Source of the DNA: Clostridia bacterium
GTDB lineage: Bacteria; Bacillota; Clostridia; Christensenellales; CAG-138
Reading direction: 5' to 3'
Assembly: GCA_017554455.1 (NCBI GenBank)
Contig: JAFZIH010000103.1
Coordinates: forward strand, 1-42,809
Length of the DNA stretch: 42,809 nucleotides
Of the stretch, positions 1-6,594 are shown piece by piece. The number at the start of each line of letters is the position of its first letter. The stretch's first letter is position 1. The translations under genes were made by a program, and so were the position numbers. The notes under the pieces are model-generated. The model did not search any database and was not told the DNA's origin. It saw nothing but the letters and a program-made list of their open reading frames with translations.

Positions 1-141
1 ACCTGACGTCTTGCAGCCGCTTCCTGCTCCATCGTCTTTTGCGCCTGCTCGGTCTCTGCGGTCAATTTGTTTTGCGCTGCCACCTGCTTCGCTTCGACAG
101 CGTTCGTAAACGCATCGGTAAAGTCGATGTCCTCAACGGCA
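1..141. repeat. terminal direct repeat (copy 1)
   Basis: Bases 1-141 are identical to 42669-42809. A perfect repeat of this length at both ends of a contig, lying inside one continuous reading frame (the SPFH gene), is the usual sign of a circular assembly with a fixed overlap rather than a biological terminal repeat. The unique genome is therefore about 42,668 bp. Confidence 0.95.
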
Positions 142-638
142 AAGCTGATAATCGTAATACCGTAGCTTGATACATCGTCCGACAGCTTCGCTTGTATCTC
201 CGAGGAAAGATTCTGTCGGTTGCTTACAAGTTCTTCTGCCGTGTATGCAGCAAAAACGGCTTTTGTGTTTTCAAGAATGCGCGGATATACGACGGTATCA
301 AAGTATTTCTCCCCGACCGTGCGATATAGGTTCTGCGCCGTCGATTGGTCGATTGCAAAGTTGACCGACATAATCACATCGACCTGCTGAATGTCGCTTG
401 AAAACGTCTGCGTCTGCACCTCGATCTTTTGCGTTCTGTTATCGAGCTTGACGATGCGTTGCCACGGAGCGATAAAATGAACACCCGCGTTCATAGTCTC
501 GTCCTCGACCTTCCCAAACGTCGTGAGAATGCCCGTGTAGCCCGTAGGAACTGAACGGACACAGAAAAGCATCATCACAAGACAGAGTACAAGGATGATG
601 CCGACGGTGATTAAAATGCCTTTTGTAATTTCGCTCAT
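1..638 (-). CDS. SPFH/Band-7 (prohibitin-like) membrane protein, N-terminal part
   Basis: This is the first 212 codons of a gene that continues across the contig join into 42425-42668, giving about 293 residues in total. It starts at the ATG at 638 behind an AAAGGGG ribosome site. Residues 5-27 form one membrane segment (ILITVGIILVLCLVMMLF). The SPFH domain follows (VPTGYTGILTTFGKV, then HFIAPWQRIV and the strand TQTFSSDIQQVDVIMSVNF). The Ala/Glu-rich coiled coil begins near residue 190. SPFH proteins form membrane-bound ring scaffolds. In this phage it is the second gene of the leftward transcript after the Cro-like regulator, so it is probably made early. Its role is unknown; membrane protection or exclusion are guesses. 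Confidence 0.9.
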   Translation of the reverse strand, partial: MSEITKGILITVGIILVLCLVMMLFCVRSVPTGYTGILTTFGKVEDETMNAGVHFIAPWQRIVKLDNRTQKIEVQTQTFSSDIQQVDVIMSVNFAIDQSTAQNLYRTVGEKYFDTVVYPRILENTKAVFAAYTAEELVSNRQNLSSEIQAKLSDDVSSYGITIISFAVEDIDFTDAFTNAVEAKQVAAQNKLTAETEQAQKTMEQEAAARRQ

Positions 639-686
639 TGTTTTGCCCCTTTCAAATTAAAACTTTGACGATCTGAATGATTGCCG

Positions 687-926
687 TTATTCTTCCGGCA
701 GTTTAGGTTTCTCAGCTTCTGCGGTAAAAAAATATGCGTTGATTTCATCGTGGCAAATCTCCAACACTTCGCAAATGTTGAAAATCTCGTCCTGCGTAAA
801 AGCAAACACACCCTTCAACTTCCGGTTCAGATGCGCTTCGGAAATGCCGATTTCTTTTGCCAAAACTGCTTGCGAAACACCACGTTCGCGCATCCTTCCA
901 AGCAACTTTTGATAGTTGAATACCAT
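687..926 (-). CDS. Cro-like small HTH regulator (DUF739-type)
   Basis: This 79-residue protein has one helix-turn-helix over residues 18-50 (VSQAVLAKEIGISEAHLNRK) and the pattern FNYQKLLGRM...TQDEIFNICEVL typical of DUF739 phage regulators. I chose the ATG at 926 because AAAGGAGG sits 8 nt before it; a further upstream start lacks a site. It faces the S24 repressor across a 155-bp gap with two opposed promoters, the arrangement of a Cro/CI pair. It is the first gene of the long leftward early transcript and probably represses the lysogeny promoter. The function is inferred from position and fold. Confidence 0.85.
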   Translation of the reverse strand: MVFNYQKLLGRMRERGVSQAVLAKEIGISEAHLNRKLKGVFAFTQDEIFNICEVLEICHDEINAYFFTAEAEKPKLPEE

Positions 927-970
927 TCTCTTGCCTCCTTTCGCGGTTGCGGTTCTCAACTTTCACGCAT

Positions 971-999
971 AGTATAACGCATCGTTTTCAATATGTCAA
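971..999 (-). promoter_or_regulatory. early leftward promoter
   Basis: Read on the minus strand, TTGACA (994-999) is followed after 17 nt by TATACT (971-976), close to the sigma-A consensus. It fires into the Cro-like gene and then across the contig join into the early operon. It lies within reach of repressor binding. Direct copies of TCTAAAC near 1017 and 1038 in the same gap are candidate operators. Confidence 0.85.
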
Positions 1000-1029
1000 C
1001 AGAAAAATTGTGAAAATCTAAACTTTTTG

Positions 1030-1058
1030 TTGATTTATCTAAACAGGCATGATATAAT
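1030..1058 (+). promoter_or_regulatory. repressor promoter
   Basis: TTGATT (1030-1035), a 17-nt spacer and a perfect TATAAT (1053-1058) lie directly before the repressor ribosome site AAGGAGG (1067-1073). The promoter diverges from the early promoter 31 bp away, so one set of operators could control both. Confidence 0.8.
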
Positions 1059-1081
1059 AGGATCGCAAGGAGGTGTTTCAA

Positions 1082-1774
1082 ATGGGGAAAATAGCAAAAT
1101 TCGCAGATCGTCTCCGACAGATTCTTGAAGAAAGAAACATGACGGCAGCAGAATTGTCTAAAAGGACAGGGATAAGCAAATCGTCTATAAGTCATTATCT
1201 CAAAGGCGATTGGAAGGGCAAGCAAGATGTAATTTATAAGATTGCGAAAGAAACGGATTGCGATGAATCTTGGCTCATGGGCGCAGATGTACCTATGCAA
1301 AGGAGCGACTATTCACGATTACATGATTTTTTCAGCAGCTTCATTCAGTACAGCGGCGAGCATGATGAAATCCTCGTCCCGGTCGTAGCCGAAATCGCAG
1401 CCGGATTCGACAAGCAGCCGATCCGAGATTATGAAATGGATCGCTTTCCCGTGCCGAGCGTTTATGCGAAAGGACGGCGCACCGACGAGCTTTTCATCAT
1501 CAAAGTGCGCGGTGATTCGATGTACCCCATGTATCATGAGGGCGACCACATTCTTGCGGTGCGGACGCCGACCGTAGAGGACGGAGAGGTCGCGATCCTG
1601 CAATACGAGGACAACGCCACGATCAAGCGCGTCGAGCGCGTCAAGGACGGTTTGCGGCTTATCCCGATCAATCCGATGTACAAGTCCGAAACGGTCACGG
1701 ATGGCGACAAGGTGCGCGTGGTAGGCAAGCCGCTTGTGCTGATCCGTGAACTTGCGGAAGATGTGAAAACGTAA
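1082..1774 (+). CDS. CI/LexA-type phage repressor (XRE HTH + S24 peptidase)
   Basis: 230 residues. Residues about 8-62 form an XRE helix-turn-helix (MTAAELSKRTGISKSSISHY). The C-terminal S24 domain has the nucleophile serine in RGDSMYP, the catalytic lysine in NATIKRVER and an Ala-Gly bond in EIAAGF that fits the RecA-stimulated self-cleavage site. The ATG at 1082 is preferred to a GTG at 1073, which overlaps the ribosome site. The protein should hold the prophage silent by binding the 927-1081 gap and be inactivated by host SOS. The integrase follows in the same direction after 77 bp. Confidence 0.95.
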   Translation: MGKIAKFADRLRQILEERNMTAAELSKRTGISKSSISHYLKGDWKGKQDVIYKIAKETDCDESWLMGADVPMQRSDYSRLHDFFSSFIQYSGEHDEILVPVVAEIAAGFDKQPIRDYEMDRFPVPSVYAKGRRTDELFIIKVRGDSMYPMYHEGDHILAVRTPTVEDGEVAILQYEDNATIKRVERVKDGLRLIPINPMYKSETVTDGDKVRVVGKPLVLIRELAEDVKT

Positions 1775-1851
1775 TGCAACGAAATCTTATGTTTTCGTAG
1801 TTTTATAAAGTTATGAAAAGTCAAAAATAAGTCAAAAAGGAGAATCGCAAA

Positions 1852-3063
1852 ATGGCAAGAGCAAAGAAAAGAGAGGACGGGCGGTATCAAGTTCGCTTGA
1901 CCGTCGGCAGGAAGGACGGCAAGCCGATCATCAAATACTTTTACAGCAGCAAGTCCATCTCGGACGCACGGCGGCAACGTGACGAATGGATGGACACGCA
2001 CAATTTCGGCTACGACGGCGTACCGACGCCCGCAATGGACGGCGGCATGACGGTTGACGCATGGGTGGAAAAGTGGCTCACCTCTTACAAGGGGCAGATG
2101 GAAGCCAACACGCGGGACTTTTACTATTACAAGGCGCAGGCGTTTCAGAATTTCAAACGCGAAGGTATACGCTATGGGGATATGACAATCAGCGCAATCA
2201 TGCCGATCCACCTCACGGAATACCTCAATTCGCTGTCCGGCAAAAGCAAGTCCACGATCCGCAGCGCGAAAATGACGATACAGCAGATTTTCGACACGGC
2301 GCGTATGAACGGTCTGATCCCGCGTGACGTGTGCGCCGATCTGATCGACACGGTAAAGTCCATGCGGCTCAAAGGCACATACGAGGGACACGACGCGCTT
2401 CCCCGCGATATGATCGACCTGATCTGTCAAAACTACCACCGGCACCGCGCAGGGCTGCTCGTTATGATCTGTATGTTTTCGGGACTTCGACCGGGCGAAG
2501 CTGCCGGAATCCGTTGGGAGGATGTGGACATGAAAAACAATGTGCTGCACGTTCGGCAAGCCCGAGACTTGAAACACAGCAAGGACAAAGACACAAAGAC
2601 CGAAACAGGCGTCCGCGACGTCCCGATCTTCGCGCCGCTGAAAAGGGCATTGCAGCGTAACCGCGATATGACCGGCTATCTCTGCACACGCGCCGATGGA
2701 AAGCCGCACAGCAAAGAAAGCGCGGAACAGGCGTTTGATTCGTTCCGGTATTTTTTAGAGCGTATCGTCAACAACGTCCCGAACCCCGAACAGGCGCAGG
2801 GCTTCCGCAAGGACAAGTTTGTCGCAGCTCTGCACGAGCAGAAAAAGGAGTGGATCACGGTTGACTTTACGATGTACGATCTCCGCGTCACGTTCTGCAC
2901 GACCTTGTACGACGCGGGCGTTGACCTCAAAACGGCTCAAAAGCTGATGGGACACAAGGACGCGACCACCACCCTGCGCATCTACACGAAACTATCCGAG
3001 CAGCGCAAGGTTGACAGCACGGACAAGATGGAGCAGTTTTTAGCAGCGACCTACGGAGCGTGA
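1852..3063 (+). CDS. int: tyrosine site-specific integrase
   Basis: 403 residues. An N-terminal arm-binding region (residues 1-55, three-strand AP2-like pattern) is followed by a SAM-like core-binding domain (about 65-170) and a catalytic domain (about 185-390). Visible catalytic positions are Arg in FSGLRPGEAAG, Lys in the TKTETGVRDVP hairpin, Arg of the second box, His in LMGHKD and the nucleophile Tyr in RIYTKL. The usual HxxR box reads Tyr-Asp-Leu-Arg, so its histidine is replaced by tyrosine. AAAGGAG precedes the ATG. It lies about 300 bp from the attP tRNA fragment and should catalyse integration and, with the Xis-like protein at 39523, excision. Confidence 0.96.
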   Translation: MARAKKREDGRYQVRLTVGRKDGKPIIKYFYSSKSISDARRQRDEWMDTHNFGYDGVPTPAMDGGMTVDAWVEKWLTSYKGQMEANTRDFYYYKAQAFQNFKREGIRYGDMTISAIMPIHLTEYLNSLSGKSKSTIRSAKMTIQQIFDTARMNGLIPRDVCADLIDTVKSMRLKGTYEGHDALPRDMIDLICQNYHRHRAGLLVMICMFSGLRPGEAAGIRWEDVDMKNNVLHVRQARDLKHSKDKDTKTETGVRDVPIFAPLKRALQRNRDMTGYLCTRADGKPHSKESAEQAFDSFRYFLERIVNNVPNPEQAQGFRKDKFVAALHEQKKEWITVDFTMYDLRVTFCTTLYDAGVDLKTAQKLMGHKDATTTLRIYTKLSEQRKVDSTDKMEQFLAATYGA

Positions 3064-3175
3064 GAGCGACGCGCTGACAGCCGTTATTTTCCGTTTTCGG
3101 TTCGTGTGGCATAATTCCTCGAACGCAAGAAGAAAATCGAAAATAGGCGCGTTAAAATCGTTATAATCGGCAAGC

Positions 3176-3205
3176 AAGGACGCAACGAAAAGGAGCGTCC
3201 TTTTT
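3176..3205 (+). terminator. intrinsic terminator after integrase
   Basis: AAGGACGC (3176-3183) pairs with GCGTCCTT (3195-3202), followed by a T run. It ends the repressor-integrase transcript before attP. Confidence 0.8.
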
Positions 3206-3248
3206 ATGCCGTCAAAGACGTTTTATGCAACGACTTCAAAAGCGCTTG

Positions 3249-3277
3249 GGTGTCAATAAGGTGTCAAAATGGTGTCA
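3249..3277 (+). promoter_or_regulatory. attP left arm: three GGTGTCA repeats
   Basis: GGTGTCA occurs at 3249-3255, 3260-3266 and 3271-3277, each 11 bp apart, about one helical turn. Such phased direct repeats beside the core are typical of integrase arm-type binding sites. The same heptamer occurs on the other side of the core at 3515-3552. Confidence 0.65.
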
Positions 3278-3328
3278 AACCGCAAAATGAGCACAAATTG
3301 AAGCAAAATGAGCATAAGAAAGGCATGA

Positions 3329-3355
3329 AAAAAGTCCCTGTTTTAGGGACTTTTT
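3329..3355. terminator. bidirectional terminator beside attP core
   Basis: AAAAAGTCCCT (3329-3339) and AGGGACTTTTT (3345-3355) form an 11-bp stem with A and T runs on both sides, so it can act in both directions. Read leftward it follows the tRNA 3' end as a host tRNA terminator would, so it may have come with the core sequence. Confidence 0.85.
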
Positions 3356-3358
3356 CGT

Positions 3359-3401
3359 TGGTCTGGGTGGTGAGATTTGAACTCACGGCCTCTTGAACCC
3401 C
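3359..3401 (-). promoter_or_regulatory. attP: attP core: 3' end of a host tRNA gene
   Basis: On the minus strand this reads as a tRNA 3' end: T-stem GTGAG, loop TTCAAAT, T-stem CTCAC, acceptor strand CACCCAG, discriminator A, then CCA. No matching 5' acceptor strand occurs within 100 bp, so it is a fragment, not a gene. Its place between integrase and the GGTGTCA arms supports attP within a host tRNA. The exact crossover edges cannot be seen from phage sequence alone. The 3064-3617 gap holds otherwise only the terminators and arm sites listed. Confidence 0.8.
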
Positions 3402-3514
3402 ATTTTTGCATCTATGGGATTTTCAGTATTCGGAAAAACCGTGAAAAGTGCCTATTTTACTGGACTTTTTGCATTTTGCGTCGTGATCGAAAACAGTCAA
3501 AAATGGGCTAAAAA

Positions 3515-3552
3515 GGTGTCTATTTTTGACACCATCCGCGAAAAAGGTGTCA
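3515..3552 (+). promoter_or_regulatory. attP right arm: GGTGTC repeats
   Basis: GGTGTCT at 3515-3521, the inverted TGACACC at 3527-3533 and GGTGTCA at 3546-3552 mirror the three heptamers of the left arm, on the far side of the tRNA-derived core. Together they outline attP as roughly 3249-3552. Confidence 0.6.
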
Positions 3553-3617
3553 GAACATACGCCCTCTTGACCTGCGTTTTGGCTCCGTTCACGGGCGAAT
3601 TTTTACGCGGCGTATCG

Positions 3618-4028
3618 TCAATTCTGCTTCTTCAATACGATTTTTGTACCGTCGTTTTTTAACGTCAAAAGATCGCCGTCAAGAGAGTATTCTATTTCGT
3701 TGTCGGCGCGGGATTCGTCGTCAAAGTCCATAACGATTTTTCCGCCGCTGACCGAATACCTGAACGTCGCTGCTTCTGCTTCCGATCCGAACAGGATCAT
3801 AGCCGTCGATCCGGTGCCGTCTTTTTCAAACGTCATTCTGACGCCCGCCATGCCGCCCGCCACCATCGAAGCGGCAAGCGCAGAAGAATAATCGTCACCG
3901 GCGCTTTCTCCGCTTTCAATGGAGATTGACCGCCACTCTCCGACGAGTGCTTTTTCTGCCGACGATCCGCATCCGAGCGCCGAGATCAGAAGCAGACAAC
4001 ACAATACCGCGCAAATTGTCTTTTTCAT
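3618..4028 (-). CDS. small secreted lipoprotein
   Basis: 136 residues with a clear type II signal: MKKT, a hydrophobic run, and the lipobox LISALGC with the acylated cysteine near residue 20. The mature part is beta-rich with EWRS, TFEKDGTGS and LLTLKNDGTKIVL, like lipocalin-like or DUF5640-type proteins. The ATG at 4028 is used because AAGGAGG (4036-4042 on the opposite strand) is 7 nt away; an upstream GTG is too close. It is last in the leftward accessory cassette, next to attP, a common place for lysogenic-conversion genes. Superinfection exclusion at the membrane is a reasonable but unproven role. Confidence 0.8.
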   Translation of the reverse strand: MKKTICAVLCCLLLISALGCGSSAEKALVGEWRSISIESGESAGDDYSSALAASMVAGGMAGVRMTFEKDGTGSTAMILFGSEAEAATFRYSVSGGKIVMDFDDESRADNEIEYSLDGDLLTLKNDGTKIVLKKQN

Positions 4029-4030
4029 TT

Positions 4031-4243
4031 TCACTCCTCCTTATCTGTTTTCGGCATTTCAAAGCCCTGCCGAGCCATGTCCTCGCGGATCAGCTTTTTT
4101 AGGTAGCCCTGTTTGTTTTCTTGCGAATCAAGCCACACAAGAATATCCTCGTCGTGCGTTTTGTTAAGCTGCATTGTGACGTGCCTGCATTTTTCCCGAA
4201 TATATTTTTGGCTCGCTCTATAATCGCTTTCTCTGACGTTCAT
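4031..4243 (-). CDS. small basic protein, probable ribbon-helix-helix type
   Basis: 70 residues. The stretch CRHVTMQLNKTHDEDILVWL followed by SQENKQGYLKKLIREDM has the strand-helix-helix pattern of Arc/CopG-like proteins found in Bacillota phages and mobile elements. Its stop codon lies in the ribosome site of the lipoprotein gene, so the two are translationally coupled. DNA binding is inferred from the pattern only. Confidence 0.7.
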   Translation of the reverse strand: MNVRESDYRASQKYIREKCRHVTMQLNKTHDEDILVWLDSQENKQGYLKKLIREDMARQGFEMPKTDKEE

Positions 4244-4288
4244 TTAATCGCCCCCTTTTCTGCATTTTAGTATTTTTTCGGTGTGCTG

Positions 4289-4582
4289 TCAATCATAAAC
4301 GGATTCAAATTCACAGCCCGCGATCACTTTGTAGCTCATGGTTCTTTCTTCGTTGTCGATCTCAAATTCGAGCAGTTCGACCGCATTTGTTTTTTTCTCG
4401 TGCGGGTGAGAGCACTCGCGTTCATACGCTTTTTTTGCCCCTTGTTTTGTTCTGTACCCGTGCCAACAGATTAAGGACGCAATAGAAAGCGGCGCCATTT
4501 CAGCGGTGAACCAAACGCTATCTTTCATACGATAATACCATCTTCTCCCGATTCTGTACGAAACGACATAACGCTTTTCCAT
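4289..4582 (-). CDS. unknown protein
   Basis: 97 residues, no family recognised. The sequence has paired aromatic motifs (YVVSYRIGRRWYYRM) and a segment GYRTKQGAKKAYERE, suggesting a small alpha/beta fold that binds nucleic acid or protein. GGAGG lies 5 nt before the ATG. It sits in the leftward accessory cassette between two other small genes, with 12 bp to the upstream stop. Confidence 0.7.
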   Translation of the reverse strand: MEKRYVVSYRIGRRWYYRMKDSVWFTAEMAPLSIASLICWHGYRTKQGAKKAYERECSHPHEKKTNAVELLEFEIDNEERTMSYKVIAGCEFESVYD

Positions 4583-4594
4583 GACAACCTCCGA

Positions 4595-4900
4595 TCAGCA
4601 CAATCCGTTTTCCCGAAAATCTTTCAGCAGCCCGAAACGACGCCCCATCCGATAAAACCAATCCGCAATGACAGATACCTCGTACCACGAAAGACCTTCC
4701 GTGACCTCATACTGAAAACGTCTCGCAATGTCGCAAAGGCAAGATTGTTTTTCTTTGTAGCTGCTCCCGCGGACGCGAAAGTCGATCATGGAAAACACCT
4801 CGGTCAGCGGCGACCATAGATCACGGTTCAGTTTTTCCATGTTTTCATACAGACCGGTCACGAACTCCCCGGCAGCGTTTTTATATGCAGCGTATACCAT
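4595..4900 (-). CDS. unknown protein
   Basis: 101 residues from the ATG at 4900, which has AAAGGAGGG before it. The reading frame stays open upstream, but that part is Lys/Arg/Ser-rich and overlaps a better gene, so it is not used. Visible motifs are MVYAAYKNAAGEFVTGLYEN and ADWFYRMGRRFGLLKDF; no membrane segment. Function unknown. It is 4 bp from the end of the preceding gene. Confidence 0.7.
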   Translation of the reverse strand: MVYAAYKNAAGEFVTGLYENMEKLNRDLWSPLTEVFSMIDFRVRGSSYKEKQSCLCDIARRFQYEVTEGLSWYEVSVIADWFYRMGRRFGLLKDFRENGLC

Positions 4901-4904
4901 CGTT

Positions 4905-5231
4905 TTATCCCTCCTTTTCGCTTTTATTACGCAGTTTTTTTCTTTGATAATACGCTCTGTTGTTTGCGTTATGCTGCTCCTTGTGCGCCTTCCTATATCT
5001 CGCATCCGCTTCTTTGTGCTTTTCTGGATTTTTCTCTTGCCAGTCCATAACACGCTGAATAATGCGCTCTTTGTTTTCTCTGTAATACTCTGCTTTTTTG
5101 GCTCTATGTTCTTCATCATACTTCTTTTGGCGCTCTCTGCATTTTTCCTTATTGCGCTGATATGATTCCCTGCGCTGCGCTTGCAGTTTTTCCTTGTGTG
5201 CTTCGTAGTATGCTTTTCTATCAAAACCCAT
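4905..5231 (-). CDS. highly charged helical protein
   Basis: 108 residues, about half of them Lys, Arg and Glu, with repeated tyrosines (AYYEAHKEKLQ, KKYDEEHRAKK, EYYRENKERI, ARYRKAHKEQ). The 15-18 residue spacing suggests a long single helix or coiled coil that binds nucleic acid. AAGGAGG precedes the ATG at 5231. Similar basic helical proteins are common beside HNH genes in phages, but no HNH motif is present here. Function unknown. Confidence 0.7.
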   Translation of the reverse strand: MGFDRKAYYEAHKEKLQAQRRESYQRNKEKCRERQKKYDEEHRAKKAEYYRENKERIIQRVMDWQEKNPEKHKEADARYRKAHKEQHNANNRAYYQRKKLRNKSEKEG

Positions 5232-5233
5232 TT

Positions 5234-5470
5234 TTATTCCTCCTTTTTGTCCTCGACTTTTTTCCAATCCTCGCCGACCGTCCGGGCGATCCGGCTGCCG
5301 TCCTCGCGGTCGTATATCGACGCATAGCAAAACTCTTTGTTTTTGAACGCTTCCGCAACCTCCTCTTTTGCTTCCGTCAGCGTCGGGACGTTATGGAAAC
5401 AGCAAACCGTTCCATGCCCTCCGCGCTTGTCGTTTGATAGAAACACGTTGTACCGGATTCGATAAAACAC
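5234..5470 (-). CDS. unknown small protein
   Basis: 78 residues from a GTG at 5470, chosen because GAGGAGG lies at proper distance; the longer open frame upstream is arginine-rich and overlaps the next gene. The protein starts FYRIRYNVFLSNDKRGG and has CCFHNVPTLTEAKEEVAEAF then IYDREDGSRIARTVGEDW. The pattern resembles a small alpha/beta protein. Function unknown. Confidence 0.65.
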   Translation of the reverse strand: MFYRIRYNVFLSNDKRGGHGTVCCFHNVPTLTEAKEEVAEAFKNKEFCYASIYDREDGSRIARTVGEDWKKVEDKKEE

Positions 5471-5484
5471 TTTTTTGCACCTCC

Positions 5485-5739
5485 TCAAAGCTCGATCCCG
5501 TGCGCCACGTCCACGCCGCAACGAATACCGGAAAGATAAAAGTGCAGCATTGCCAAGCAAGAAAAATCACGGACATATAACGCGCTGCCGCCGTTCTCGG
5601 ATTCTCTGATCGTCAAGGTATAGTATTCCGTCGCTGTCCCGTCCTCTCTGATGTGATCCGCATGATATTCGACCTCTACTTTTCTGCCGGACTTTTTCTC
5701 GATCAGTTGGATCGTATCAAAAAGATTATTGATATTCAT
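5485..5739 (-). CDS. unknown small protein
   Basis: 84 residues with a plausible ribosome site (GAAGGGA) before the ATG at 5739. The sequence alternates charged and beta-prone stretches (RKVEVEYHADHI, YYTLTIRESENG). No known motif. It ends 15 bp before the GTG of the next gene, so the two look co-translated in the leftward cassette. Confidence 0.65.
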   Translation of the reverse strand: MNINNLFDTIQLIEKKSGRKVEVEYHADHIREDGTATEYYTLTIRESENGGSALYVRDFSCLAMLHFYLSGIRCGVDVAHGIEL

Positions 5740-5783
5740 TTGTTTTTCCCTTCTCCCCGTCGTGCCGATAGGTCAGCGGCTTT

Positions 5784-6146
5784 TTATATGTTCGTTGTTT
5801 CTGTCCTGATGAACGCCGCAAGATTTTCGACGGTGCCGGAATACTCGTATTCTTTCAGCAGATATTTCTTGACGCTTTTGCACGACGGGAAAACGACGAG
5901 CTTCCTCCGATCCTCTAAAAAGTCTTTTAGCGCGTCGGCAAAGTAGAACCCCCGGAGGATGCGGCGAACCGCCTGCGAAAGTTTTTCCGGTGACGCGTTT
6001 CTGAACGTGCGCTCATAATCTTCACACCCGCGCAGCGTTTCCGAAAAGTCCGTACCGTGCCAAAGGTAGTTTTTAATGCAGTTTTCCGCAACCATCGGCG
6101 CGTTCTGCTCTACATACTGATCCTCGAAAGATTTTTGTTTTTTCAT
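5784..6146 (-). CDS. unknown protein
   Basis: 120 residues from the ATG at 6146 behind AGGAGGG. It is mainly helical and charged (FEDQYVEQNAPMVAENCIKN, EKLSQAVRRILRGFYFADAL, FPSCKSVKKYLLKEYEYSG). No family recognised. It overlaps the stop of the upstream Cys-rich gene by 4 bp (ATGA), a sign of coupled translation. Confidence 0.7.
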   Translation of the reverse strand: MKKQKSFEDQYVEQNAPMVAENCIKNYLWHGTDFSETLRGCEDYERTFRNASPEKLSQAVRRILRGFYFADALKDFLEDRRKLVVFPSCKSVKKYLLKEYEYSGTVENLAAFIRTETTNI

Positions 6147-6388
6147 TTTTTCGCCCTCCTGCATTCGTCCACATAGTCCATATATTCCCGGCACACTCCA
6201 AAGCCGCCGTTGCATGATCCACAACGCCGTTTCTTTGCTTCTCTGCAACGCTCGCACGGCGTCCCAATCAGCTCCTTTTTCAATTCGCTTTTTGTTTTCC
6301 GACCGGCGCAGGGTGCTGTCCGCATCGTCTCGCCGCACTCTTTGAAATACACGCAGCCCAGACAGGGCTTTTGCACGTTCTTTCCCAT
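6143..6388 (-). CDS. Cys-rich, probable zinc-binding small protein
   Basis: 81 residues from the ATG at 6388 (GGAGGTG before it). Cysteines occur as CLGCVYFKECG, APC, PCERC, RCGSC and VC, enough for two zinc sites. Such small zinc-ribbon proteins are frequent in gut phages; function unknown. Confidence 0.7.
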   Translation of the reverse strand: MGKNVQKPCLGCVYFKECGETMRTAPCAGRKTKSELKKELIGTPCERCREAKKRRCGSCNGGFGVCREYMDYVDECRRAKK

Positions 6389-6411
6389 TCCGATCACCTC
6401 CGGGCGACGGT

Positions 6412-6594
6412 TCACACCGCCGCCTGATCCTTTGCTTTTTCGATATAGTAATAGTCGCTGCCGCTGTCTGGCTCGTCTCTGACGATCACCTTATACCCGG
6501 CTTTTTCGAGGATTCGCAGGAAACAGCCGACGCCAACGCCGCCCTCATAATATGGGATCGCGCCGCCGCCCGTGATCCTGCCGCCCGTTGCCAC
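6412..6594 (-). CDS. unknown protein, start uncertain
   Basis: The last 50 residues look coding (IPYYEGGVGVGCFLRILEKA, then GYKVIVRDEPDSGSDYYYI) and end 23 bp before the next gene. Upstream the frame stays open to 6762 but turns into Arg/Gly-rich sequence from very GC-rich DNA, so the true start is unclear. The GTG at 6594 is a compromise without a good ribosome site. It is the first gene of the leftward accessory cassette. Its promoter was not found. Confidence 0.5.
   Translation of the reverse strand: MATGGRITGGGAIPYYEGGVGVGCFLRILEKAGYKVIVRDEPDSGSDYYYIEKAKDQAAV

Noticed and set aside
1534..2709. 391-codon antisense frame over repressor and integrase
   Set aside because: Mirror of two certain genes; no ribosome site or domain.
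3359..3450. complete tRNA gene
   Set aside because: Only the T-arm and acceptor 3' strand are present; the partner 5' acceptor strand is missing.
3393..3662. 89-codon open frame across attP
   Set aside because: No ribosome site, overlaps the attP arms and the lipoprotein end, and composition is not protein-like.
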